From positions 1,178,001-1,242,000 of the forward strand of contig NZ_BSUN01000001.1 of the NCBI RefSeq assembly GCF_030161615.1: a stretch of DNA of 64,000 nucleotides, given 5' to 3'. Shown in pieces: positions 1 through 9,372 of this stretch. Each line of letters starts with the position of its first letter. Within the stretch, counting starts at the first letter, position 1. The notes below the pieces were generated by a model. It was given only the letters and a program-made list of their open reading frames with translations, ran no database searches and was not told where the DNA came from. A program made the position numbers and the translations under genes. This DNA comes from Demequina litorisediminis. Its GTDB lineage: Bacteria; Actinomycetota; Actinomycetes; Actinomycetales; Demequinaceae.

Positions 1-9
1 CGGGAGCGG

Positions 10-940
10 TCACGAGGCGGCCCCCGTGAGCCCTGTGGCGATGGTCTCTGCGTCGTGGCGGATGAGGTCGAGGTAGGTGGGCACGGGGCCATCGGCCTCG
101 GACAACGAGTCGACGTACAGCGTTCCTCCGTAGGTGGCGCCCGTGGCCTCCACCACCTGCTGCATCGCCTTGTCCGAGACGGTCGATTCACAGAACACGG
201 CAGGCACCGAGCGCTCCTCGACCTCCTCGATCGCGGCGGCGACCTGCTGAGGCGTCGCCTGCTGCTCGGCGTTGACGGGCCAGATGTAGACCTCGTCGAG
301 GCCGGCGTCGCGCGCCAGGTAGGAGAAGGCTCCCTCGCAGGTCACCAGCACGCGCTGCTCCTCAGGGACCTGTTCGAGGTCGGCCTCGAGTTCCTCGCCG
401 ACAGCGCGCAGTTCGTCCTGGTAGGCGGCGCCTCGCTGTGCGTAGTCGGCGGCGTTGTCGGGGTCGAGGCTCGGCGAAGGCATCGATCATGGCGCCCACG
501 TAGGCCTGCGCCACGTCGGGGCTCATCCAGGCGTGAGGATTGGGCTGGCCCGCGTACGCGTCCGCCGCGATGTCGATGGCTTCGATGCCGTCCGAGACCA
601 CCACGTGGGGCGCGTCGATGGACTCGACGAACTGGGCGAACCACGCCTCGAGGCCCAGGCCGTTGTCGAGGATGAGATCGGCCTCGGATGCCCGCGCGAT
701 GTCACCGGGCGTGGGTTCGTAGCCGTGGATCTCGGCGCCCGCCTTGGTGATCGACTCGACGCGCAGGTCGTCACCTGCGACGTTGCTGGCCATGTCCGCA
801 AGGACCGTGAAGGTGGTGAGCACCAAGGGTCGATCGTCATCGCTCGCGGCGCTCTCGGTTCCGGACTCGCCCGCGCAGGCCGCGAGCGCCACGCCCATCA
901 CACCCATGGTCACGGCGGTCAGAAGTCGAGTTTTCGGCAT
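10..940 (-). CDS. Metal ABC transporter substrate-binding lipoprotein (SitA/PsaA-like), one frameshift
   Basis: Cluster-9 solute-binding protein that would capture Mn, Fe or Zn outside the membrane for an ABC importer; the ATPase and permease should lie beyond the left edge. It starts MPKTRLLTA and has a lipoprotein signal ending in LAAC near residue 23. The segment GAEIHGYEPTPGD is typical of the SitA/MntC branch, so Mn/Fe is favoured over Zn (inference). The frame breaks at 467-471 (AGGCT); reading AGCT gives AFAELDPDNAADY and a 309-residue protein of normal size. A perfect palindrome overlaps the start codon. No clear ribosome binding site is visible, so a leaderless transcript is possible. 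Confidence 0.85.
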
Positions 941-950
941 GCCGAAAACT
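929..950. promoter_or_regulatory. Perfect 22-bp palindrome over the lipoprotein start codon
   Basis: The left arm AGTTTTCGGCA is followed at once by its exact complement TGCCGAAAACT, and the ATG of the metal-binding lipoprotein sits at the centre. The shape (A/T-rich ends, CGGCATGCCG core) resembles operators of DtxR/MntR-type metal regulators. A regulator bound here would cover the transcription and translation start. The regulator gene is not in the window, so the assignment is inference. Confidence 0.6.
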
Positions 951-1002
951 CTAAGCCATGGCGGTGTCGTCCGCCAGCCCCTGGGCCCTACGACGCGAGG
1001 CC

Positions 1003-1675
1003 TTAGCCCGCGTGACCCGCGGCGATGTCGCCGTGCTGCGCCACCCAGGCGTGCATCGCGATGGCCGCCGCCGCACCCGCGTTGATCGAGCGAGTGGAGC
1101 CGTACTGCGCGATGGCGAGCGTCGCATCGGCCGCCTGCCTCACCGCGTCGGTGAGCCCCACCGACTCCTGGCCAAACACCAGGACACACTCGCGCGGCAG
1201 GGAGTACGTCTCGAGGGGCACCGAACCGGGAAGGTTATCGATGCCGATGACCGCGAGACCCTCGGAGCGCGCCCAGGCCACGAAGCCCTCGACCGTGGGG
1301 TGATGGGTGACGTGCTGATAGCGGTCGGTCACCATCGCGCCGCGACGGTTCCAGCGGCGGTTGCCGACGATGTGGACACCGCGGGCCGCGAAGGCGTTGG
1401 CGGTGCGCACCACCGACCCGATGTTGAGGTCGTGCTGCCAGTTCTCGATCGCCACGTGGAAGGGGTGGCGCAGCGCGTCGAGGTCCGCGACGATCGCCTC
1501 GTGCCGCCAATACCGGTAGCGGTCCACCACGTTGCGGCGGTCGCCTTCACGCAGCAGGCTCCGGATCAAAATGGTCTCCTGCCGGCCAGGCGGCCTCGCC
1601 GCCGGGCCACGGGCCCACCCCGTGCGCGGGAGCCTCGTCATCGCCCGGTCGGGTTGCCGGGGTCGCGTCGCTCAC
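1003..1675 (-). CDS. TrmH/SpoU-family RNA 2'-O-methyltransferase
   Basis: SPOUT-fold methyltransferase acting on tRNA or rRNA ribose. Family motifs are visible: [19 protein letters not shown] (SAM-fold motif 1), GQESVGL (motif 2) and [13 protein letters not shown] (motif 3). The GTG start at 1675 overlaps the purT stop as GTGA, indicating coupling. From that start the frame breaks at 1556-1560 (AGGCT); reading AGCT gives [16 protein letters not shown] and a 223-residue protein. A longer uninterrupted frame starting at 1641 is misleading: its first 30 residues are out of the true frame. The exact RNA target cannot be told. Confidence 0.85.
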
Positions 1676-2862
1676 ACCAGATCCACGGTGAGGGCCGCCG
1701 CCGCCGCACGCGCACGCTCGCGGGCCTGACCCACGCTTGCTCCCCGCACCACGGTCGCAGCCACCCGGCGCCGTCCCTCGACACGAGGCTTGCCGAACAG
1801 CCGCAGGTCCGCCTCCGGCACCGCGAGCGCCTCATCGACGCCGCCGAACACCGGCACGCCGGACCCCTCCGCGAGCACGGCGCACGAGGCGGCGGGCACC
1901 GCCTCGACCTCGTCCGGCAGGCCGATGCCGAGGATGGCTCGTGCGTGCAGCGCGAACTCGCTCAGTCGCTGGGACGCCAGGGTCACCAGGCCCGTGTCGT
2001 GCGGGCGCGGCGAGACCTCGTTGAAGATCACCTCGTCGCCACGGATGAACAGGCTCCACACCGAAGACCCCGTAGCCGCCGAGCGCCTCGGTGACCGCTC
2101 CGGCGACCTGTCGCGCGCGCCGCACCGCGGCCTCCGGCATCGGGTGGGGCTGCCACGACTCGCGATAGTCACCGTCGATCTGGATGTGCCCCACCGGGTC
2201 CAAGAAGGTCGTGCCACCCGCGTGACGCACGGTCAACTGCGTGATCTCGTAGTCGAAGTCCACGAATGCCTCGACGATGAGCCGCGTCGATACGGCACGG
2301 GCACCCTGTGCCGCATAGTCCCAGGCACGAGCCGCATCGGCCGCATCGCGCACCACCGACTGACCCTTGCCCGACGACGACATCACGGGCTTCACCACGC
2401 AGGGGGTGCCAAGGCTCCCCGATGGCGGCCTCCAGGCTCGGCGAGCGAGTCCACAAAGCGGTACGGAGACGTGAGGAGCCCCAACTCCTCGGCCGCCAGG
2501 CGGCGGATACCCTCACGGTCCATCGTGAGACGGGTCGCGCGCGCCGTGGGGATGACGGTCGCCGTTCCCGCCGCCTCCACCTCCAGGAGCACCTCGGTCG
2601 CCAGCGCCTCGATCTCCGGCACGATGAGGTGTGGGCGGACCTCCGCGATGACGCCGCGCAGCGCGTCGGCATCCAGCATGTCCAGCACGCGCGAGGCGTG
2701 AGCGACCTGCATGGCGGGGGCATCGGCGTAGCGATCCGCGGCGACCACCTCGGCGCCGAGGCGCATCAACTCGATCGCCACCTCCTTGCCGAGCTCACCC
2801 GAACCCAGCAGCAGGACGCGAGTGGCGTGAGACGTGAGGGGTGTGCCGAGCGAGACGGTCAT
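1672..2862 (-). CDS. purT: Formate-dependent phosphoribosylglycinamide formyltransferase, three AGCT frameshifts
   Basis: ATP-grasp enzyme making formyl-GAR from GAR, formate and ATP in purine synthesis. Visible parts: an N-terminal Rossmann-like start with [11 protein letters not shown], the ATP-grasp loop [13 protein letters not shown], and [12 protein letters not shown] near the metal site. Breaks at 2434-2438, 2412-2416 and 2051-2055 are all AGGCT; with AGCT the protein reads [20 protein letters not shown] and GVFGVELFIRGDE. Corrected length is 395 residues, close to the E. coli enzyme. It is first in a two-gene unit with the downstream RNA methyltransferase. Confidence 0.92.
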
Positions 2863-2911
2863 GCGCCCATCCTCCCAGCCGACACCCGGGACACGCGCCT
2901 ACAGTGTCTCC

Positions 2912-3595
2912 GTGACGCCCACCACCCTCGCCGGGACCCTCGCCGCCGCCGTGCCCACCCTCGGGCCCGACTGGCTCGACCCAGAAACGATGATCGAGTC
3001 CTTCATTGGCCGCTGGGGAGTGTGGGCACTGGCGGCCGTGTGCGTGGTCGTCATCATCGAGACCGGCCTGTTGTTCCCCATCCTGCCGGGCGACTCCCTG
3101 CTCTTCACCGTGGGGCTGTTCGTGGGCACCGGCGCGCTGAGCGTGCCCTTATGGGCGGCCTGCCTGGTGCTGTTCCTCGCGGCCTTCGTGGGCGACCAAC
3201 TCGGCTACTACATCGGCCACAGGGCCGGGCCCGCGATCTTCCGCCGGCCCGATTCGCGCTGGTTCAAGCAGGAACACATCGCCAAGACGCACGCATTCTT
3301 CGAGCGCTACGGCGGCCGCGCACTGGTGCTAGGCCGGTTCGTGCCGTTCGTGCGCACCTACATCCCGGTCGCCGCGGGCATCGGCCGCATGCCGTACTCA
3401 CACTTCGTGCGCTACAACGCCATCGGCGCGCTCGCCTGGGGCGTCGGCATCACGCTGCTGGGCTACTGGCTGGGCAACGTCACCGTGATCCGGGAAAACC
3501 TCGAACTCGCGGCGATCGTCATCGTCGGCATCTCGGTGCTGCCCATCGTGATCGAGTTCGTCAAGCACCGCCTCGAGGCTCGCGCCGCCAAGTAA
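2912..3595 (+). CDS. DedA-family membrane protein
   Basis: Integral membrane protein of the DedA/VTT family, now linked to lipid-carrier flipping and membrane homeostasis. Family signatures: the FPILPGDSLLF loop, GDQLGYYIGHRAG, and the FVPFVRTYIPVAAG re-entrant motif with its conserved arginine. Four or five hydrophobic segments are visible. I chose the GTG at 2912 (VTPTTLAG); the frame is open upstream, but those residues overlap the divergent purT promoter and do not look like DedA. Length 227 residues. The GAGGCT near the end (KHRLEARAAK) is in frame and seems genuine. Confidence 0.88.
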   Translation: MTPTTLAGTLAAAVPTLGPDWLDPETMIESFIGRWGVWALAAVCVVVIIETGLLFPILPGDSLLFTVGLFVGTGALSVPLWAACLVLFLAAFVGDQLGYYIGHRAGPAIFRRPDSRWFKQEHIAKTHAFFERYGGRALVLGRFVPFVRTYIPVAAGIGRMPYSHFVRYNAIGALAWGVGITLLGYWLGNVTVIRENLELAAIVIVGISVLPIVIEFVKHRLEARAAK

Positions 3596-3625
3596 CCGGC
3601 GGCCCGCCGGAGTCGGTGAGCCGGA

Positions 3626-4207
3626 TCAGGCGAGGTCGAGGTCCTCGAGGCCGAACAGCGACAGGTAGGGCAGACCCTGGGCCTCGATCTTCTCGCGCGC
3701 ACCCGTGTCACGGTCCACGATGACGGCCACCGCGGCCACGGTCGCACCCGCCTCACGGATCGCCTCCACCGCCGTCAGCACGGAGCCTCCGGTCGTCGAC
3801 GTGTCCTCGACGGCGATGACGGTGCGGCCCGCGATGTCCGGACCCTCGATGCGGCGCTGCAGGCCGTGCGCCTTGTTCTCCTTGCGCACCACAAAGGCGT
3901 CGAGGTCGAGGCCACGGCTCGCGGCGGCGTGAAGGAGGAGGTCGCCACGGGGTCGGCGCCGAGCGTCAGGCCGCCCACGGCGTCAACGTCGGCGGGACCG
4001 AAGCCGTTGACCTCAAGGTGGTCGAGCAGCACGTGACCCACGAGCGGCGCGGCGCGGTGGTGAAGGGTGATGCGGCGCAGGTCGACGTAGTAGTCGGCCT
4101 CCTTGCCCGAGGCCAGCGTGATGCGGCCGTGCACGACCGCCAGGCTCCTTGATGAGGTCACGCAACTGCTCGCGCGGGGTGCCAGAAATCGAGGTGCCGG
4201 TCGTCAT
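3626..4207 (-). CDS. pyrE: Orotate phosphoribosyltransferase, two frameshifts
   Basis: Pyrimidine synthesis enzyme joining orotate to PRPP. The PRPP loop VEDTSTTGGS is intact, as are SGKEADYYVDLR and GGLTLGADPV. The first break at 4142-4146 is AGGCT; AGCT restores DLIKELAVVHGRI. The second, around 3935-3945, is a one-base loss best explained by a CCC run read as CC, giving DPVATSLLHAAA. Corrected length 193 residues. The ATG at 4207 is preferred over 4216 because GTAGG lies about nine bases upstream of it. An inverted-repeat unit begins 29 bp upstream. Confidence 0.9.
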
Positions 4208-4235
4208 GGCGCACATCCTACCGACCCCTCCCCAC

Positions 4236-4301
4236 CGTCAAATGGATCCATTTGGCTCGCCTAAGGCCGTAGATGAGGGGAAATCAACCGCACCGGTGCG
4301 G
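4236..4301. repeat. 66-bp inverted-repeat unit, cassette 1, left copy
   Basis: Starts CGTCAAATGGATCCATTTGG and contains three palindromes: CAAATGGATCCATTTG, GCCTAAGGC and CCGCACCGGTGCGG (here with one base changed). It matches the unit at 5156-5221 in opposite orientation at all but a few positions. The two face each other across one SDR gene. A diverged pair encloses another gene near 29.4-30.5 kb. Confidence 0.85.
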
Positions 4302-4338
4302 TGACGGCTCGGTCAAGGCGGCCGATGCCGTGTCCGGG

Positions 4339-5105
4339 TCAGCGCGAGCGCATCGACCTCATGCGGCGCGTCAGCGCGGAGGGCGTCACCCGCATCAGCG
4401 TGCCCGCCACCGCGTACTTCGCGGACGGGGTCACCACCACCGCCTTGCGCCGCACGGCCGCGAGCGCCGACTCCACCACCTGCTCGGCGCTGAGCCATGC
4501 GACCTCGGGGAACTCGTCACGCATATGCGCCAGTTCGGGAGCATCGTGGAAGTGGGTGCGGACCAGCCCGGGGAGCACCACCGTGGCGGTCACGCCGGTG
4601 CCAGCCAGCCTGCGAGGCGAGCGCCTCCGTGAAGTCACGCACCCAGCGCTTGTGCGCGGCATAGGTGGTGTTGGCCAGGTGTGACGCGACCGACGAGATG
4701 TTGAGGATGGCGCCATGGCCACGTGCGGCCATCGCCTTCGCCGCGACCTGGGACAGTCGCAGGGTCGCGGTCACGAGGACGTCCAGGGCGGCCTTCTCCT
4801 GCTCCCACGTGGTGTCGAGCACCTCGGCGCCCAGGCCGTAGCCGGCGTTGTTGACCAGCAGACTGATGGGGCGGTCGGGGTCGGCGACGCGCTGCGCGAC
4901 CGTCTCAAGTCCCTCGGGCGTGGACAGGTCTGCCGCGATCACCTCGACCTGCACCCCCGCGGCGCCCCTGATGGTGTCCGCGATCTCGCTCATCGCGTCA
5001 CGGTCGCGGGCGACCAGCACCACGTCGTGCTTCGCGGTGGCGAGCCTGCCAGGCGAACTCCTCGCCCAGGCCCCGGGACGCTCCGGTGATCAATGCGGTA
5101 GCCAT
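4339..5105 (-). CDS. Short-chain dehydrogenase/reductase, two AGCT frameshifts
   Basis: NAD(P)-dependent oxidoreductase of the classical SDR family. It opens MATALITGASRGLGEEFA with the TGxxxGxG cofactor loop, followed by LLVNNAGYG, ISSVASH and the catalytic YAAHK. The substrate is unknown. Breaks at 5043-5047 (AWQLATAKHDVVLV after correction) and 4607-4611 (ALASQLAGTGV) are AGCCT on the plus strand. Corrected length 254 residues. It is the only gene between two 66-bp inverted repeats, which suggests it came in as a cassette (inference). Confidence 0.88.
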
Positions 5106-5155
5106 GCGGGCCAGCCTAAGCGCCACCGGCATCGGCCGCCTTCACCGGGCCGCCT

Positions 5156-5221
5156 CCGCACCGGTGCGGTGGATTTCCCCTCATCTACGGCCTTAGGCAA
5201 GCCAAATGGATCCATTTGACG
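5156..5221. repeat. 66-bp inverted-repeat unit, cassette 1, right copy
   Basis: Reverse complement of the unit at 4236-4301 with only a few differences. It lies between the SDR start and the exonuclease III start, so it may also hold promoter sequence for either gene. The palindromes CCGCACCGGTGCGG and CAAATGGATCCATTTG are perfect in this copy. Confidence 0.85.
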
Positions 5222-5236
5222 GGATAGCGTGGGCGC

Positions 5237-6030
5237 ATGCGCCTTGCCACCTGGAACGTGAACTCCGTCCGCGCCCGCGTTGAGCGCGTCGTCGAATGGC
5301 TCGAGAGGTCGGGCACCGACGTGCTCGCCATGCAGGAAATCAAGTGCAAGCCCGAACAGTTCCCGCGCGAGGCCTTCGAGGCGGCGGGGTATGAACTCGC
5401 TATCCACGGCCTGAACCAGTGGAACGGCGTGGCGATCGCCTCCCGCGTGGGACTCGAAGACGTCGCCACGTCCTTCGCGGGCCAGCCTGGCTTCGCCAAG
5501 ACCGGCGACCCCGTGGTCGAGGCGCGCGCCATCGGCGCGGTGGCCGGCGGCGTGCGCGTGTGGAGCCTGTACGTGCCGAACGGGCGCGGGCTCGCCGACC
5601 CGCACTACGCCTACAAGCCTGGCCTTCCTCGAGAACCTGCGCGAGGCCGCGCGAGCCTGGGCCGATGAGCCCACCGCGCTCGTGGGCGACTTCAACGTCG
5701 CGCCGCTGCCCACGGACATCTGGTCCGAGTCCGACTCGGAGGCCGAGACGCACGTGACCCCCGAGTCCCGTGCCGCCCTCGCCTCGCTCGCCGATGCCGG
5801 GTACGAGGAGCCTCAGCCGACGGTTCGTGCCGGACGAGAACAAGTACACCTTCTGGGACTACAAGGCCCTGCGCTTCCCCAAGAACGAGGGCATGCGCAT
5901 CGACTTCATCTGGGGATCGCAGGCGCTCGCCGCGCGCGCCACCGCCCTGGAGATTCAGCGCGATGAGCGCAAGGGCAAGGGCGCCTCGGACCACGTGCCC
6001 GTGGTCCTCGACATCGCGGACCTCGCGTGA
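5237..6030 (+). CDS. xthA: Exodeoxyribonuclease III (AP endonuclease), two AGCT frameshifts
   Basis: Base-excision repair nuclease cutting at abasic sites. Motifs of the EEP fold: TWNVNSVRAR, MQEIKCK with the metal-binding glutamate, YVPNGR, VGDFNVAP and the C-terminal SDHVPVV with the catalytic Asp-His pair. Breaks at about 5614 (AAGCCTGG) and 5806 (GAGCCTCAG) disappear when read as AGCT, giving YAYKLAFLENLREAA and YEELSRRFVPDENKY. Corrected length 263 residues, normal for the family. The stop overlaps the next start as GTGA. Confidence 0.92.
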
Positions 6031-6692
6031 GCAACGAGTTCGCGCCCCCGCCACTGCCGGGCGAGTCGTCCGGCGCGCCACAGGCCTCTGGCGGCTCGCT
6101 CTCGCGGGCCGATGCCCCACCGCCTGCCGCAGCCCAACCCACGTCCGCTCCGCAGCCGAAGCGCGCCCCGCACCGTGGGAACCGCAAGCGCCGCGGCGCC
6201 GCAGACGCCGGCGTGGCCCCGTGGGTCCGCTGGTCTCTCATCGTCGGAGCGAGCGCCATCGTACTGGGACTTGCGTGGTCGCTAGCGCTGATGGTGGCCG
6301 ACACCCGGGCCGCACCCGCGGACCCCGACGCGACCGGCGAGATGCCCGCGATGCGCGTGGTCGAGGGCATGTGCCTCAAGACCGTCGGAGACGATGGCAC
6401 CGTCGCCGACCCCACCGTGGTCGACTGCGCCGAGCCGCACCGCGGTGAGGTCATCGCCACCTTCGCGATTCCGCTCGAGGTGTACCCGGGTGACGAGGAC
6501 GTCGTTGAGCGCGCCCTCGAGATCTGCGGCGACCGCATCGGGCGCACGGGTGACAATGACTGGGTGGCCTGGGTGCCGTCCGAAGACTCGTGGGTCCGTG
6601 GCGATCGCACCGTGGCATGCATCGCCACCTCAGATGAGGACGTGCGCGACTCGGTGGTGCCGGGCGACGGCATCACCGGCGAGGACGCGTAG
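6027..6692 (+). CDS. Membrane-anchored septum-formation-like domain protein
   Basis: A proline-rich cytoplasmic head (about 50 residues) and a basic patch precede one membrane segment near residues 66-90. The extracellular part has VEGMCLKTVGDDG, then VVDCAEPHRGEVIATF. The last motif (VxCxxPHxxEV) is characteristic of the actinobacterial Septum_form domain; role unproven. The GTG start overlaps the exonuclease stop. Two or three conserved cysteines probably form disulphides outside. No frameshift. Confidence 0.7.
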   Translation: MSNEFAPPPLPGESSGAPQASGGSLSRADAPPPAAAQPTSAPQPKRAPHRGNRKRRGAADAGVAPWVRWSLIVGASAIVLGLAWSLALMVADTRAAPADPDATGEMPAMRVVEGMCLKTVGDDGTVADPTVVDCAEPHRGEVIATFAIPLEVYPGDEDVVERALEICGDRIGRTGDNDWVAWVPSEDSWVRGDRTVACIATSDEDVRDSVVPGDGITGEDA

Positions 6693-6721
6693 CGAGAGCT
6701 CTCGACGAGCGTCGACTGCGA

Positions 6722-7282
6722 CTACAGCGCCGCGCTGGTGCGCGTGGAGATGGCGCTGTGAACCGCGGGGTCACCCACGGACGCCAGCCACTCGAGCAGG
6801 TTGGCAGGCGTCGAGGGGTTGCCCGCGACCGTGGCGCGCATGTCCGGGTGGGCGTACGCGATGCGGGCCAGTTCCTGCGGGCTTGCGGTCGGGTCGGCGG
6901 CGCGCATACGCAGCATGCGGTCGGACGGTGAACCGGGGGTCACCGCCGCAACCGGGATGACCGAGGCACGGCGGACGGGTGCGGAGGACGAGCGCTGAGA
7001 CGGCGCAGACGTTTCACCGCGCGCACTCACCACGGCGTCGCGGATGAGGACCCCGAGGATGACGAGCGGCACCAGCGGCGCGAGCCACAGGAATGGCGGG
7101 TAGACCACGGAGTCGATACTCGCCAACACGACGGCTGCCGCGAGGAAGACGATGGCACCGACGGAGAAGGTGAGGCGGGAGCGGGCTGTCAGCGTCACGC
7201 GCCGATGCACGCTGGCTGTCACCACTGCTGCGAACAACACCCCCGTTGCGAGCAGCACATACTCCTCACCAGACCAATACAT
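6722..7282 (-). CDS. Small membrane protein with C-terminal LRV-like repeats
   Basis: Starts MYWSGEEYVLLATG after a strong GGGGGAGGG ribosome site. Three hydrophobic segments are followed by a Ser/Ala linker and a C-terminal module. That module, with AADPTASPQELARIAYAHPD and NPSTPANLLEWLASVGDPAV, fits variant leucine-rich (LRV-type) helical repeats common in actinobacteria. Function unknown. It diverges from the two-component operon across a region with two inverted repeats. Confidence 0.65.
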   Translation of the reverse strand: MYWSGEEYVLLATGVLFAAVVTASVHRRVTLTARSRLTFSVGAIVFLAAAVVLASIDSVVYPPFLWLAPLVPLVILGVLIRDAVVSARGETSAPSQRSSSAPVRRASVIPVAAVTPGSPSDRMLRMRAADPTASPQELARIAYAHPDMRATVAGNPSTPANLLEWLASVGDPAVHSAISTRTSAAL

Positions 7283-7347
7283 GCGCCCTCCCCCAATTCT
7301 CGAGCGCGTACCCGTCGGCACCACCGCGTCCCCTGGATACGGTGTGG

Positions 7348-7378
7348 GGGGCGGCCTGCGATGGCATCAGGCCGCCCC
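7348..7378. promoter_or_regulatory. Strong hairpin between divergent genes
   Basis: Arms GGGGCGGCCTG and CAGGCCGCCCC form an 11-bp perfect stem around a 9-base loop, with no T-run after it. It resembles the terminator at 10469-10500, but here both neighbouring genes point away from it. An attenuator or protein site in a 5' leader is therefore more likely than a simple terminator. Confidence 0.5.
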
Positions 7379-7416
7379 ACCACTCGAAGCATCGCAGTGC
7401 CCCCGAACCCCGTAAA

Positions 7417-7434
7417 GCCCACATTTGTGTGGGC
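7417..7434. promoter_or_regulatory. Inverted repeat upstream of response regulator
   Basis: Arms GCCCACA and TGTGGGC flank four bases about 70 bp before the regulator start. Position and symmetry suit an operator, possibly for the LuxR-type regulator it precedes. No direct evidence of binding. Confidence 0.4.
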
Positions 7435-7505
7435 AACACCTTGGTGGGCAGCGGGAGACCTCCGCGACCCGCGCTATCGTGACCGCAGGCAAAAGGAGGT
7501 GCACC

Positions 7506-8135
7506 GTGACGTCCATGCGGCGGATCGCACTCGTGGAGGACCACGCGTTGATCTCCCTGGGGTTTCGCGACCTCGTGGCGGGCATCGAGGACGTCACCCT
7601 GGTGGCATCGGTCGTGTCGGTGGACGCTCTTGCCGCGGACATTGAGCTCGACATGGTGGTGCTCGACCTGCGTCTCGCGGATGGTTCCACCCCCACGGGC
7701 AATGTCACGACCCTGCGCGAGCGCGGCTGGCACGTCCTGATCTACACCGGCGCTGAAGACCGCCATCTCATCCAGTCCGCGGCGCGCGCAGGCGCGCTCG
7801 GTCTGGTGCGCAAGTCGGCACCTCCTGAGGAACTCGTGGACGCCATCCGTACCGCCGCCACGGGCGGCGAGGTGTTCTCCACCGAATGGGCCGCCGCGAT
7901 CGACGCCGCGGCCGACCTCGCCGACGCGGGCCTCAGCGAACGTGAGGCAGAGGTACTGCAGATGTACGCCGCAGGCGAGACGGCCCAGTCGGTCGCCCAC
8001 CACCTCGGCATCTCCCGCGCCACCGTCTCCGACTACGTCATCCGCATTCGCCGCAAGTACTCCCAGGTGGGCCGTCCCGCCGCGTCCCGCGTGGACCTGT
8101 ACCGCCGCGCCCGCGAGGACGGCATCCTCGAATGA
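7506..8135 (+). CDS. LuxR/NarL-type response regulator
   Basis: Receiver domain with VEDHALISLG, phosphoacceptor Asp in MVVLDLRLADG, the switch threonine in YTGAED and lysine in VRKSAPPEEL. The C-terminal helix-turn-helix begins LSEREAEVLQMYAAGE. The GTG start follows a full AGGAGGT site at five bases. Its TGA overlaps the kinase ATG (ATGA), so the two are cotranslated partners. Length 209 residues, no frameshift. Regulated genes unknown. Confidence 0.9.
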   Translation: MTSMRRIALVEDHALISLGFRDLVAGIEDVTLVASVVSVDALAADIELDMVVLDLRLADGSTPTGNVTTLRERGWHVLIYTGAEDRHLIQSAARAGALGLVRKSAPPEELVDAIRTAATGGEVFSTEWAAAIDAAADLADAGLSEREAEVLQMYAAGETAQSVAHHLGISRATVSDYVIRIRRKYSQVGRPAASRVDLYRRAREDGILE

Positions 8136-9372
8136 CGACGGTGCTCGAGCACACGGCTCGCGACCGCGTCCAGCGGGTCCTGTACTTCGCCAGCGGCATC
8201 GGCGGCATCGTCTTTGGCCTCCTGATGACCACGGGCAACAGCGGCATCGTGGCCGCCCGTGGTCAGGTGGAGGAGTGGTACTGGTGGCTGTCCATCGTCG
8301 TGGTGGTGCTCATTCCCATCACGTTCGTGGGCACGGCCTTCCGCCTGCCGATGCGGGCGCTCCACACGGTCGCGTTCGTGTGCGTGGGCGGTTTCCTGGT
8401 GATCCAGGTGCTGTGGCTGCCCGCCATGACCGGCGAGGTTCTCGCGGCTCAAGGCACCCCGTGGCTCCAAGGCATCAACGCGATGCCGTCCACGCTCGTG
8501 GGAATCGCCTGGACGTCATCGGCCGTCTGGATCCTGCCGCTGTCCCAACTGGTGCTGGTGCCGCTGATCCAGGCTCAACGTGTCCGACACCACCACCTGG
8601 GCGGCCGTCCTCGACGGCTGCGGCGCGCTGATCTTCTGCTCCATCCTCACGGCCATGACCCTGGCCGTGGTGGGCGCGGCGCGAGGAGAGGACCGCGCCG
8701 CGCTCGAGGCGAGGACTCTCGCGTCCATTGAGTCCGCTCGCCGCACGCGTGAACGCGAGGTCACCCGCATCAACGCCATCGTCCACGACGACGTGATGTC
8801 GGTCCTGCTCACCGCGTCGCGCGAGAACGCGCCGCGCGAGCCGACCATGAGCGCAGGCGACGCTCTCGCGTCCATCGCGGCTCTCGCCACCCCGGAACAC
8901 GAACGCGACGGCGGCTACTCCGCCGCCGAGGTGGTGGCAGCCCTGCGCGCGGTGCCCGCCGACCTTGGCGTGGACGCCCACGTCGACTACTCCTTCGGCA
9001 CGTGCCCCCCGGTTCCCGGCGATGCCGTCGCGGCGCTGTCGGAGGCGCTCGGCGAGGCGGTCCGCAACGCGGCACGTCACGCCGGCGACGAGGCCCGCCT
9101 CTCGGTGTCCATCAGCGCCGACCACCGTGGCGTCGACATCCTGGTCGCGGACCGCGGAGTGGGGTTTGATCCCGAGGCTGTCGATCCCCTCCGACTGGGA
9201 ATCCGCGTCTCCATCAGGGACCGCATGTCGACGGTCGATGGCGGCCGTGGCGCCGTTTACTCGCGTCCGGGCCGCGGCACCACCGTTCAGGCTCGGGTGG
9301 GACGTCCCATGAGCATCCCCACCAACCTCGCCGAAGGCTCTGCGACCTCGGGCGGGCGCCTCCTGCCGATGA
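8132..9372 (+). CDS. Sensor histidine kinase (HisKA_3-like), two AGCT frameshifts
   Basis: Several membrane segments in the first 160 residues lead to the dimerisation helix with INAIVHDDVMSVLL, where the histidine should be phosphorylated. The ATPase domain shows EAVRNAARHAGD (N box), VADRGVGFDPEA (G box) and a G2-like LGIRVSIRDRM. Breaks at 8571-8575 and 9335-9339 are AGGCT; AGCT restores PLIQLNVSDTT and a C-terminus ending GASCR. That stop then overlaps the next ATG at 9369 (ATGA), which supports the correction. Corrected length 412 residues. Confidence 0.85.

Noticed and set aside
1003-1641. The uninterrupted TrmH frame starting at 1641 as the true gene.
   Set aside because: Its first 30 residues do not fit the family. 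The GTG at 1675 with one AGCT correction yields DHFDPELLREGD and a GTGA overlap with purT.
4236-5221. The 66-bp inverted repeats as ordinary terminators.
   Set aside because: The outer palindrome is AT-rich, one pair lies upstream of gene starts, and the units face each other around one gene in both cases. A terminator role cannot be fully excluded for cassette 2.
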